From JAQVWU01 sp964628455 (GTDB lineage: Bacteria > Bacillota > Clostridia > Oscillospirales > CAG-272): a DNA stretch of 26,146 bases. Shown one piece after another: positions 15,770 to 22,883 of the stretch. Position 1 is the stretch's first letter. Each line of letters opens with the position of its first letter. The stretch lies in assembly GCA_964628455.1 (NCBI GenBank), contig CAZVPD010000033.1:1-26146 (forward strand), in the 5' to 3' direction. The notes beneath the pieces are model-generated. The model was not told the origin of the DNA, ran no database searches, and saw nothing but the letters and a program-made list of their open reading frames with translations. The translations under genes and the position numbers were made by a program.

Positions 15770-15784
15770 CGGTTATGTATATTG

Positions 15785-16282
15785 TTATAGTGTTTCATAC
15801 GGATCGATGCGGGGTGTTTGTTTTGACTGTTGTTCCTGTGACAAGTCAACGTTGCTCGGGGTAATAACCCACGTATTGTTGGCGACTTTTTTGATATCAC
15901 CTTCGATGGTATAAACAACACCAAGCAGAAAATCGATCATCCTGCGGGCTGTTTCCTTATTTGTCGCTTCGAGATTGAGGACAACCGTGCGGTGATTTAT
16001 CAGATGATCGGCTATTTGATTGACATTTTCCCAGCGGTCGGGACGGATGACCTTGAGCTCGAGTGAGTTCCCGCTCAAAGCGACATTTCCGCCTCCTCCT
16101 CCCGGATTCTGTCTGTGCTGTCCTTGCTGATTATTCTGCTGCTGTGACTGCTGACCCGGCTGATGATAATCATCTGCATTATACTCGGCATTGTCACCGC
16201 CGTCAAAGACATATTCGTCATCGAAGTTCTCATCAATATCGGTAGGATTCACTAAATTTTTAAATCTATCCATTAATCCCAT
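15785..16282 (-). CDS. sepF: Cell division protein SepF
   Basis: SepF binds FtsZ and the membrane and helps shape and stabilise the Z-ring. The 165-residue protein has the short N-terminal membrane-binding helix (GLMDRFKNLV), an acidic segment, a Gln/Asn/Gly-rich linker (about 40-70), and the globular domain with RPDRWENVNQIADHL, RTVVLNLEATNKETARRMIDFLLG and a C-terminal NTWVITPSNVDL. These are close to the family consensus. Two ATGs are adjacent; the second (16282) is 6 bases from the AGGGGG Shine-Dalgarno and the first (16285) only 3, so the second is preferred. Neighbours yggS and yggT give the standard Gram-positive order. Confidence 0.96.
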   Translation of the reverse strand: MGLMDRFKNLVNPTDIDENFDDEYVFDGGDNAEYNADDYHQPGQQSQQQNNQQGQHRQNPGGGGGNVALSGNSLELKVIRPDRWENVNQIADHLINHRTVVLNLEATNKETARRMIDFLLGVVYTIEGDIKKVANNTWVITPSNVDLSQEQQSKQTPRIDPYETL

Positions 16283-16366
16283 CATATACCCCCTGAAGAT
16301 ACATTTGTATTTTTATAAATGTTTGATTTTTCCGTGCAAATATTTTGTGTTTATCATCGGTACGGT

Positions 16367-17104
16367 TTAGCTTGCCGTAACCGGGCGCATGCCGAATAAT
16401 ATCGAACCGGGCCGGATCATATTGGCTCCGCATTCGATCGCTGTTTCGTAATTCGACGACATCCCCATAGACAAAACAGGGCTATCTATATTATGTGGTT
16501 TATTTTCTGAAAAGTCAACAAAAATACGATAAGTTTCTTCGAAATATTTTCGTATATCCTCTTTTTTCTCGACAGCCGGTCCGACAGTCATAATACCTTT
16601 TATACGGATATGCTCGAATCTAAAGACAGCCTCTAAAAAGGTGTCTGCGTTTTCGGGCATTATGCCGCTTTTGTTCGGCTCGCGTCCGCTGTTTATTTCC
16701 ACCAGCACATCCGTGACGCAGTTTTTAATTTCAGAGATCCGGTTGATTTCCCGTGCCGCTTTTATGCTGTCAAGCGACTGGATCATTGAAACATGTCCGA
16801 TTAATTTTATGATTTTATTCGTCTGCAGAGTTCCTATGAAATCTGCGGAAAGATGTGCTGTATCAAGGTTCGGATATTTTCCGAGAAATTCGTTTACACG
16901 GTTTTCGCCTATTCTGTTCAGACCGAGTCCCGCCGCGAAATTTATAATTTCAACAGGTACTGTTTTCGTCGCCGCACACACGGTTATAGGATAGGTTATT
17001 CCGCAAAGCCGCTTCAGAGTGCCGATTCTTTCCTGCAGCATCTGCCAGTTTTCTTTTACTGCCTGACATCTTATCATCATATCATCCGATAATTTGTCCG
17101 TCAT
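16367..17104 (-). CDS. yggS: YggS/YlmE-family PLP homeostasis protein
   Basis: This 245-residue PLP-binding, alanine racemase-fold protein belongs to the YggS/PROSC family, which maintains vitamin B6 and amino acid balance without a clear catalytic reaction. PLP is expected on Lys47 in VCAATKTVP. Other family segments are RIGENRVNEF, DFIGTLQTNK, VLVEINSGREPNKSG, SMGMSSNYETAIECGANMIRPGS and FG near the end. The start at 17104 has AAGG 6 bases upstream and overlaps the end of the HlyD-like gene by 23 bases. A later ATG pair (17080, 17077) just after that stop is possible but has no better site. The position before sepF matches ylmE in Bacillus. Confidence 0.95.
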   Translation of the reverse strand: MTDKLSDDMMIRCQAVKENWQMLQERIGTLKRLCGITYPITVCAATKTVPVEIINFAAGLGLNRIGENRVNEFLGKYPNLDTAHLSADFIGTLQTNKIIKLIGHVSMIQSLDSIKAAREINRISEIKNCVTDVLVEINSGREPNKSGIMPENADTFLEAVFRFEHIRIKGIMTVGPAVEKKEDIRKYFEETYRIFVDFSENKPHNIDSPVLSMGMSSNYETAIECGANMIRPGSILFGMRPVTAS

Positions 17105-18335
17105 AATAATCCTTACCTTTTGTTATAATCATCTCGTATAATCCGAGTCTGTTCTTATGTCCGGGATTTGTGGCATCTTTCTCTTTGACGATTAAATATC
17201 CGTTTTTTTCGAACAGAGGTTCGATCTCGCGAAATTTCACAACAGAACCGCTGAGGATAAAAACACCTTTTACTTCGTTGACAAGCCTGACCGCCGAAAT
17301 AGGGACACGATAACCGCTGTAAGACGACTGGACTATTTCTACCGTCTGGCGCCGAAGAAAATTGAAACTTTCCGAAATTGTACCGTTTTTAAATATCAGT
17401 ACGACACGGTCGCTGTCCGGTTCCGTGATCACTCTGTATAACAAGGAGTTAATCTCCCTGTCTCCGCTGTACGGATAAATGACATCGTAACTTTTTCCCG
17501 AAATAAAGTTATGAAGCGAATCTGTATTGATTTCACATGCCGTAAACCAAAAATAGTCCCGTGCGATTTTTCCTATGGCATAACGGTTGACTCCTGTTCC
17601 GGTGATATCGGCAGGTTTTGTTTCAATCAGATCGGAAAAATCTTTTATGGTCATGATATTTACGTCTATTTTGGAAAAAGCATTTTCAAACCCGTCAACC
17701 GTATTATAGAAATAGCCCGAAACATCGGTCGTAATGTTTTCCGACGGTCCCTTTAATCCTCCGGTTAACGTAAACTTCCGGTCTTTCAGGACTTTGATTT
17801 TTTCATTGAAATCGGAGATGGTTTTTACGACGATCTGCCGGCGGTTTAACAGTATCAGCAGTTCGTCTTTTTTACGAAGTGCATAATCTATATCCCCCTC
17901 CTCCGTTTTTTCGCGGATAAGGATATACAGCTGATTAATACGCGCGTCGAGTGAAGCGGTATCCGCAGCGGCGACACTTTCAGAGATATTGCTTTTTTCA
18001 AGCAAAGCAATTTTGTTGTCCAGAGTGATCATCTGTGCCCGGATATCTTCTCCGCCGTAGACCGACGCTACAATCGTGTCCGCTCCTACTTTCGTCCCGT
18101 TAACGAAATTATATCCGACACTTCCGCTGTTTGCGGAATAAAGCACTTTTTCCCGTCGTATAATATATGCTTCGAGAGATATCAATTCACGTTCCGTTAC
18201 ATACACCGAGGGCGTGGTTTCGACGGATACATCAAAGCCTCCGAGCAGCTGAATAACGATATATATAATTAAAAACAGCGAAACGGCCGAGGTGATGATA
18301 TAAACGACGATATTTTTTAAATATTTCAAATCCAT
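17082..18335 (-). CDS. HlyD-like membrane protein of the cell-division cluster
   Basis: This 417-residue protein has one N-terminal membrane segment (about 8-33), so most of it should lie outside the membrane. After it comes a half biotinyl-lipoyl-like motif (VGYNFVNGTKVGADTIVASVYG, about 73-95). A predicted coiled-coil stretch (about 107-190) follows, rich in Leu, Lys, Glu and Arg. A second lipoyl-like half (DVSGYFYNTVDGF) and a C-terminal beta-rich region complete it. This is the layout of HlyD-type adaptor proteins, but no ABC transporter gene accompanies it. Related proteins occur before yggS-sepF in Clostridia, where a cell-envelope or division role is plausible but unproven. The start has AAGG 8 bases upstream, and the end overlaps yggS. 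It is probably the first gene of the division operon, behind an extended -10 promoter. Confidence 0.75.
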   Translation of the reverse strand: MDLKYLKNIVVYIITSAVSLFLIIYIVIQLLGGFDVSVETTPSVYVTERELISLEAYIIRREKVLYSANSGSVGYNFVNGTKVGADTIVASVYGGEDIRAQMITLDNKIALLEKSNISESVAAADTASLDARINQLYILIREKTEEGDIDYALRKKDELLILLNRRQIVVKTISDFNEKIKVLKDRKFTLTGGLKGPSENITTDVSGYFYNTVDGFENAFSKIDVNIMTIKDFSDLIETKPADITGTGVNRYAIGKIARDYFWFTACEINTDSLHNFISGKSYDVIYPYSGDREINSLLYRVITEPDSDRVVLIFKNGTISESFNFLRRQTVEIVQSSYSGYRVPISAVRLVNEVKGVFILSGSVVKFREIEPLFEKNGYLIVKEKDATNPGHKNRLGLYEMIITKGKDYYDGQIIG

Positions 18336-18427
18336 TTTTATTGCCTTAACCGGAAGATCATAACATCTGTCTTTTATTTCAACTGTTTGAGGAAGAATGC
18401 GGATGAATATTTGTGTTTAATCAAATC

Positions 18428-18456
18428 ATTGTACCACAAGTTTATTCAATAGTTAA
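18428..18456 (-). promoter_or_regulatory. Extended -10 promoter before the HlyD-like/yggS/sepF operon
   Basis: On the minus strand TTAACT (18456-18451) and TACAAT (18433-18428) are 17 bases apart, and the -10 is preceded by TGG (extended -10). It lies at the end of miaA, about 90 bases upstream of the HlyD-like ATG. The -35 box matches consensus at four of six positions, so the call is moderate. Confidence 0.5.
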
Positions 18457-19353
18457 TAGTTTTAACGCATTGTTTACAATATCTTTAAATGTATTTTCCG
18501 CTTTTATATTTAAATATGTCACATAACTGCGCCTGCGGAACCATGTCATCTGCCTTTTTGCATAATTACGGGTTGCGGTTTTTATCTTTTTTACAGCATC
18601 CTCCAGCGTATAAAAACCGTCGAGATAGGAATTCAGTTCTTTATATCCTATAGCCTGGGCAGCCGTTGAATCACGCCGGAGATTCAGGCGCCGAACCTCG
18701 TCAAGCAGGCCCTGCTCCATCATTTCATCGACGCGCCGATCTATGCGGCGATACAATAATTCCCTGTCTTCGTAATTCAATACAAGGACCGAAGCATGAT
18801 AATCGCAGGGAACGGACCGTGATTGTTCATCCCATTCGGTTTTTGTCACGCCCGTACATTTGTATATTTCAAGCGCTCTGATGAGTCTTTTTTTGTTGTT
18901 GACGTGAATAATGTCTGCTGCAGCGGGATCAGTCCGGTGAAGCAGGTCATATAATTCCGAATTGTCTTTCATGAAGAGCATCTCGCGGTAATCGGGATCT
19001 GCGGCGCACTCGGGAAATCGGCTGCCTGTAAGAACCGCGTCAAGGTAAAGTCCTGTTCCGCCGCAAAAAACCGGTAATTTTCCGCGTGATTTTATGCTCT
19101 TTATTGTATTTTCCGCGAGCAGCTTATAATCCGCGCAGGAAAATCCGTCGCACGGGTCGGCTATATCTATTAAATGGTGCGGTATACGCAGCAATTCCGC
19201 TGCGCCGGGTTTTGCGGTTCCGATATCCATCCCCCTGTATATCTGCATGGAATCGCAGGAAATGATTTCACCGCCGAATTTCTCCGCAAGTTCCAGTGCC
19301 AGCGCGGTTTTTCCGCTTGCTGTCGGACCGGCCACAGCCAGAATGTCTGTCAT
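18442..19353 (-). CDS. miaA: tRNA dimethylallyltransferase
   Basis: MiaA transfers a dimethylallyl group to N6 of A37 in tRNAs reading UNN codons. The 303-residue protein has the P-loop GPTASGKT (9-16), ISCDSMQIYRGMDIGTAKP, HHLIDI, FCGGTGLYLDAVL, and near the end AIGYKELNSYL with RNYAKRQMTWFRR. All are diagnostic of the family. The frame is open to an ATG at 19413, but the ATG at 19353 has the Shine-Dalgarno AAGGAGAG at about 9 bases and begins at the conserved strand, so it is chosen. The gene follows queA with a 229-bp gap that holds no convincing gene or terminator. Confidence 0.96.
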   Translation of the reverse strand: MTDILAVAGPTASGKTALALELAEKFGGEIISCDSMQIYRGMDIGTAKPGAAELLRIPHHLIDIADPCDGFSCADYKLLAENTIKSIKSRGKLPVFCGGTGLYLDAVLTGSRFPECAADPDYREMLFMKDNSELYDLLHRTDPAAADIIHVNNKKRLIRALEIYKCTGVTKTEWDEQSRSVPCDYHASVLVLNYEDRELLYRRIDRRVDEMMEQGLLDEVRRLNLRRDSTAAQAIGYKELNSYLDGFYTLEDAVKKIKTATRNYAKRQMTWFRRRSYVTYLNIKAENTFKDIVNNALKLLTIE

Positions 19354-19582
19354 TAACAATTTCTCTCCTTCGGGATCCGATACCTGGTCGTGATGACGCA
19401 TAATGTCATACATCCGTATTCATGAAACAACCGGGCAGATTTTCCGGATGCCTTCCTGATTCGGACGAGGATCTCGTTTTTTATATATTTGAAATACGCG
19501 GCAGTGCGGCACTTTGTTTTCCGGACCGTCGGTTAAAACACGGCTTGCATGGAATAATGAATGACGGAAAGCTGCGATTGGT

Positions 19583-20614
19583 TCAATATAAAAACATTGC
19601 GTCTCCGTAGGAAAAAAAACGGTAATGTTCTTTAACTGCCTCTTCATATGCCCGCATCACAAATTCCCGTGTCGAGAAAGCCGACACAAGCATAAGCAGT
19701 GTGCTTTCCGGCAGGTGAAAGTTTGTGATCAATGCGTCCGCTGCAAGGAATTTGTAACCCGGATAAATAAATATACCCGTGTCACCTCGGACAGCATGAA
19801 TCAACCCGCTTTTATCCGACGCGCTTTCAAGCGCCCGGCATGATGTGGTGCCGACCGCAATGATCCGGCCGGTACGTGAATTTATGATATCGGCGGATTC
19901 TTCGGATACTTCAAAATATTCGGAATGCATAATATGGTCTTTTATCTCGGTTACTTTTACCGGACGGAATGTACCGAGTCCGACATGCAGCAATACCGGT
20001 GCGATTTTTACTCCTTTTTTTCGAAGTCTGTCCAATAAATCCGGTGTAAAATGAAGGCCGGCCGTCGGTGCGGCTGCGGAGCCGTTTTCACGGGCATAAA
20101 CCGTCTGATAACGCGACGGGTCTGCGGACCGGTCGGTTATATACGGCGGAAGGGGAACGCTTCCCACCCGGTCCAGAACGGAATACATTTCATCATCACC
20201 GCAGTCAAAACGAAGCAGCCTGCAGCCGTCGTCCGAATTTCCGACCACCACGGCATGAAGAAGACCGCTGCCGAATATGATTACGGTGCCTTCTTTTGCA
20301 CGGCGTGCCGGACGGATAAGAACTTCCCATACAGAATCATTTCTGCGGCGAAGAAGAAGCACCTCTATTCTGATTCCCGTTTTTTCTTTCATACCGTAAA
20401 GGCGTGCGGGAATAACACGGGTATCATTGATCACGAGAACGTCACCGGAATATAAATAATCCGCAATATCGCTGAAAATTTTATGTGTGATCTCTCCCGA
20501 TCCGCGGTTCAGCATAAGCATGCGGGATTGGTCTCTTTCGGGTGCAGGTACCTGAGCGATCAGTTCGGACGGAAGGTTATATTTAAAATCATCTGTTTTT
20601 AAGGAAGTCGGCAT
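19583..20614 (-). CDS. queA: S-adenosylmethionine:tRNA ribosyltransferase-isomerase
   Basis: QueA converts preQ1-modified tRNA to epoxyqueuosine using the ribosyl part of SAM. The 343-residue protein begins with DDFKYNLPSELIAQ and shows RDQSRMLML, VLVINDTRVIPARLYG, TAGLHFTP, HVGLGTFRPV, and ends in ITNFHLPESTLLMLVSAF and YRFFSYGDAMF, all standard. A second start 12 codons upstream (20650) is possible: an AAAGGA lies before it but about 17 bases away, and the family begins near the chosen ATG. No tgt gene, often its neighbour, is present. It lies back-to-back with the riboswitch-controlled dapA operon and leads the long minus-strand block. No good promoter is visible in the 80 bases before it; a TACAAT box there lacks a -35. 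Confidence 0.95.
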   Translation of the reverse strand: MPTSLKTDDFKYNLPSELIAQVPAPERDQSRMLMLNRGSGEITHKIFSDIADYLYSGDVLVINDTRVIPARLYGMKEKTGIRIEVLLLRRRNDSVWEVLIRPARRAKEGTVIIFGSGLLHAVVVGNSDDGCRLLRFDCGDDEMYSVLDRVGSVPLPPYITDRSADPSRYQTVYARENGSAAAPTAGLHFTPDLLDRLRKKGVKIAPVLLHVGLGTFRPVKVTEIKDHIMHSEYFEVSEESADIINSRTGRIIAVGTTSCRALESASDKSGLIHAVRGDTGIFIYPGYKFLAADALITNFHLPESTLLMLVSAFSTREFVMRAYEEAVKEHYRFFSYGDAMFLY

Positions 20615-20730
20615 CGGTTCGTTCCGGATAATATTTTCGGTTACATGCATATTTTTGGTTTTTTGATTCCTTTCAGCTATCGGGTTCTATTGTATACCGG
20701 AATTTTCGTGTATATTTTATCGTTACCTGC

Positions 20731-20759
20731 TTGACATCTTACTATGTTCATGTTAAAAT
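20731..20759 (+). promoter_or_regulatory. Sigma-70/sigma-A promoter of the dapA leader
   Basis: TTGACA (20731-20736) and TAAAAT (20754-20759) are separated by 17 bases. Transcription would begin near 20766, directly before the first base of the lysine riboswitch P1 stem. This agreement between promoter and aptamer supports both calls. Confidence 0.88.
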
Positions 20760-20766
20760 AAAAAAA

Positions 20767-21001
20767 GATAGAGGTTGCGGCAAAGAAGAGTAGTCTGTGC
20801 GGAAAACGGTCCGTCGTCGCGGGAAATATGGATTTTCCCGACAAGCACAGATAAAAGGCGATGCCGCCGAAGAAAACCGGTGTATACTTATTTTAAACAA
20901 TACATACGGACACGGATTTCTGGGACGCGGGTAAATAATCCGCGGACTGTCATCATTTATAAAAGGCGGATTTTACGCCGACGGTATGATGGAGCGCTAT
21001 C
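20767..21001 (+). promoter_or_regulatory. Lysine riboswitch (L-box) aptamer upstream of dapA
   Basis: The segment carries the hallmark lysine riboswitch elements in the right order. A P1 stem GATAG (20767-20771) pairs with CTATC (20997-21001). AGAGGTTGCGG and GAAGAGTAG follow P1. AAAAGGCGATGCCGCCGAAG (20853-20872) corresponds to the conserved stretch ending GCCGAAG in the Bacillus lysC leader. GGACTGTCA (20944-20952) lies before the last hairpin, and GGAGCGCTATC closes P1. Several internal helices are visible by eye, for example CGGGAAA with TTTCCCG. The aptamer binds lysine and usually lowers expression of lysine biosynthesis genes when lysine is plentiful. Here it precedes dapA-dapB, which fits. 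The expression platform follows at 21002-21120. Confidence 0.93.
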
Positions 21002-21119
21002 ATGTAACATTAATCTGTATTTAACCGGTTACCGGTTTTAATATATTATATTACATGTATAGCCGGTTTTCAACCGGTTTTTTCGTTTTTTTATTAATTT
21101 TCAGGGGGACATGTAATAT
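21000..21119 (+). repeat. Three mutually complementary elements in the dapA expression platform
   Basis: Element A (CATGTAACATT, 21001-21011) and element C (ACATGTAATAT, 21109-21119) are near-identical. Element B (ATATTACATGT, 21048-21058) is the exact 11-base reverse complement of C and pairs with A over nine of ten positions. C lies between the Shine-Dalgarno GGGGG (21104-21108) and the dapA ATG. A:B and B:C are mutually exclusive. Between A and B lies AACCGGTT with a nearby CCGGTT copy (21023-21038), which can pair either with itself or with the terminator arms. Confidence 0.6.
21061..21092 (+). terminator. Regulated terminator of the lysine riboswitch
   Basis: AGCCGGTT (21061-21068) pairs with AACCGGTT (21072-21079) around a 3-base loop, followed by a T-rich tract (21080-21092). 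It sits 29 bases before dapA. The upstream copy of AACCGGTT (21023-21030) can compete as an antiterminator. Lysine binding would be expected to favour the terminator. Confidence 0.85.
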
Positions 21120-21120
21120 T

Positions 21121-22020
21121 ATGAAGAAACAATCGATTTTTACCGGCTCGGGAGTGGCTGTTATAACTCCTTTCATAGAAGACAGGGTTGATTATGACGC
21201 ACTCGGCAGGATTATCGACTTTCAACTCGCAAATAAAACCGATGCGGTGGTTATCTGCGGAACAACGGGAGAAAGTTCCACACTCACCGATGAAGAACAC
21301 CGGTCCTGCATTTCATATGCCGTTGAACGTGTTGCGGGGCGGGTTCCGGTCATTGCCGGAACCGGTTCCAATGATACAAAATACGCTGTCGAATTGTCGG
21401 TTTACGCCTGCGAAGCAGGCGCTGACGCTCTGCTGCTCGTTACTCCCTATTATAATAAAACGACTCAGAATGGCCTTGTAAAAAATTTTCTGACCATAGC
21501 GGACGCGGTGACAAAACCGATTATCCTGTATAATGTTCCCTCGCGCACAGGCTGCGGTTTCGGCATTCCTGCATACAGGGAACTGGCAAAGCATGAACGC
21601 ATTGTCGGGGTAAAGGAAGCAAACGGGAACATATCGGCCATTGCAGAATTGTTTGCCGAATGCGGCAGCAGTCTCGATATATACAGCGGTAACGATGACC
21701 AGATTGTTCCGATACTTTCACTCGGAGGCAAGGGTGTTATATCGGTATTGTCAAACATTATGCCGGCACAGACGCATGACATCTGTGAATTATGGTTCAG
21801 CGGAAGAACAAAAGAAAGTGCTGACCTGCAGCTCCGTCTGCTTAAATTGATAAACAGCTTGTTTATTGAAGTAAATCCCATACCGGTCAAAACAGCCATG
21901 AATCTGCTGGGATGGTGTTCCGATGAAATACGGCTGCCGTTGTGTGAAATGGAAGAAAAGAACCGGGAGCTCTTAATTTGTGCGATGACCGAAGAAGGTC
22001 TGCTTCAAAGAAATAAATGA
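21121..22020 (+). CDS. dapA: 4-hydroxy-tetrahydrodipicolinate synthase
   Basis: DapA condenses pyruvate with aspartate semialdehyde, the first committed step of the lysine/diaminopimelate pathway, supplying both lysine and peptidoglycan. The 299-residue TIM-barrel protein has GSGVAVITPF, CGTTGESSTL (Thr48, Thr49), TPYYNKTTQNG, LYNVPSRTG with Tyr137, and the Schiff-base Lys165 in VGVKEANGN. All key residues are present. The frame is open upstream to 21055, but that start lies within the leader's base-pairing elements. The ATG at 21121 begins the family N-terminus, with GGGGG as Shine-Dalgarno 12 bases upstream. It is controlled by the lysine riboswitch and followed by dapB after 24 bases. Confidence 0.97.
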   Translation: MKKQSIFTGSGVAVITPFIEDRVDYDALGRIIDFQLANKTDAVVICGTTGESSTLTDEEHRSCISYAVERVAGRVPVIAGTGSNDTKYAVELSVYACEAGADALLLVTPYYNKTTQNGLVKNFLTIADAVTKPIILYNVPSRTGCGFGIPAYRELAKHERIVGVKEANGNISAIAELFAECGSSLDIYSGNDDQIVPILSLGGKGVISVLSNIMPAQTHDICELWFSGRTKESADLQLRLLKLINSLFIEVNPIPVKTAMNLLGWCSDEIRLPLCEMEEKNRELLICAMTEEGLLQRNK

Positions 22021-22044
22021 TTAAAAAATAAGGGTGTGAAAATA

Positions 22045-22839
22045 ATGTCCGTAAACATACTTTTATCCGGTGCAAACGGTCGTATGGGACGCAAAATTGC
22101 CGCGATTGCCGATGACGGAGATATCTTCCGCATAGTCGCCGGGCTCGATATCAATAAAGGTGAAAAAAGCAACGCCTCTTTTCCCGTATTCACGGATGTT
22201 TCCGATCTTACGGCAAATTTGCCGGAAGTTGCGAAAATTCATGTTATCGTTGATTTTTCTCATCACACGGCGCTCGAATCGCTGCTCCGATGGACCAAAA
22301 CACAGCAACTCCCGCTGGTAGTCGCAACAACAGGCCACACCGAATCCGAACTTGCCGCTATGAAATCCGCTTCCGCTTTTATTCCGATATTTTATTCCCG
22401 CAACATGTCGCTCGGAGTCAGTCTGATGGTCGAACTCTGTCGGAAAGCCGCGGGTTTTCTTGATGGATTTGATGTTGAGATCATTGAAAAGCATCATAAT
22501 AAAAAATTGGACGCCCCCAGTGGAACCGCGCTTATGATGGCGGATGCATTATCGGAAGCATTGTCCCGGAAATATTCCGCCGAATATATATACAGCCGGC
22601 AGCCTCTGCGCCGTGAGCGAATGCCGAACGAAATCGGAATCCATTCGGTTCGCGGGGGAACGATCGTAGGCGAACACGAAGTTCTTTTTGCGGGTAACGA
22701 TGAAGTGATTTCTATTTCGCACTCGGCGGAATCACGCGATGTTTTTGCCAGAGGTGCGCTGCGCGCGGCAGCTTTTATAACGGGTAAATCCGCCGGGCTT
22801 TATAATATGAGCGATATAATAAATTCATCGGCGTTTTAA
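22045..22839 (+). CDS. dapB: 4-hydroxy-tetrahydrodipicolinate reductase
   Basis: DapB reduces the DapA product with NAD(P)H to tetrahydrodipicolinate. The 264-residue protein has the nucleotide-binding GANGRMGRKI, the VDFSHH segment, VVATTGH, YSRNMSLGV and the substrate-binding motif EKHHNKKLDAPSGTAL (about 149-164), followed by IGIHSVRGGTIVGEHEV. The ATG at 22045 is 10 bases from AAGGG. A GTG three codons upstream lies too close to that site to be used. It ends 44 bases before purL with no terminator between. Confidence 0.97.
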   Translation: MSVNILLSGANGRMGRKIAAIADDGDIFRIVAGLDINKGEKSNASFPVFTDVSDLTANLPEVAKIHVIVDFSHHTALESLLRWTKTQQLPLVVATTGHTESELAAMKSASAFIPIFYSRNMSLGVSLMVELCRKAAGFLDGFDVEIIEKHHNKKLDAPSGTALMMADALSEALSRKYSAEYIYSRQPLRRERMPNEIGIHSVRGGTIVGEHEVLFAGNDEVISISHSAESRDVFARGALRAAAFITGKSAGLYNMSDIINSSAF

Positions 22840-22883
22840 TAAGATTTTTAGTGATAAACGAATGAAAAGCGGGAGCAAACAGA

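Noticed and set aside
19420..19647. 75-codon minus-strand ORF between queA and miaA
   Set aside because: It overlaps the end of queA in another frame and has no ribosome site or recognisable family; the gap is more likely non-coding.
21055..21120. 22-residue N-terminal extension of DapA
   Set aside because: The upstream start lies in the pairing element and terminator of the riboswitch, and DapA homologues begin near the ATG at 21121.
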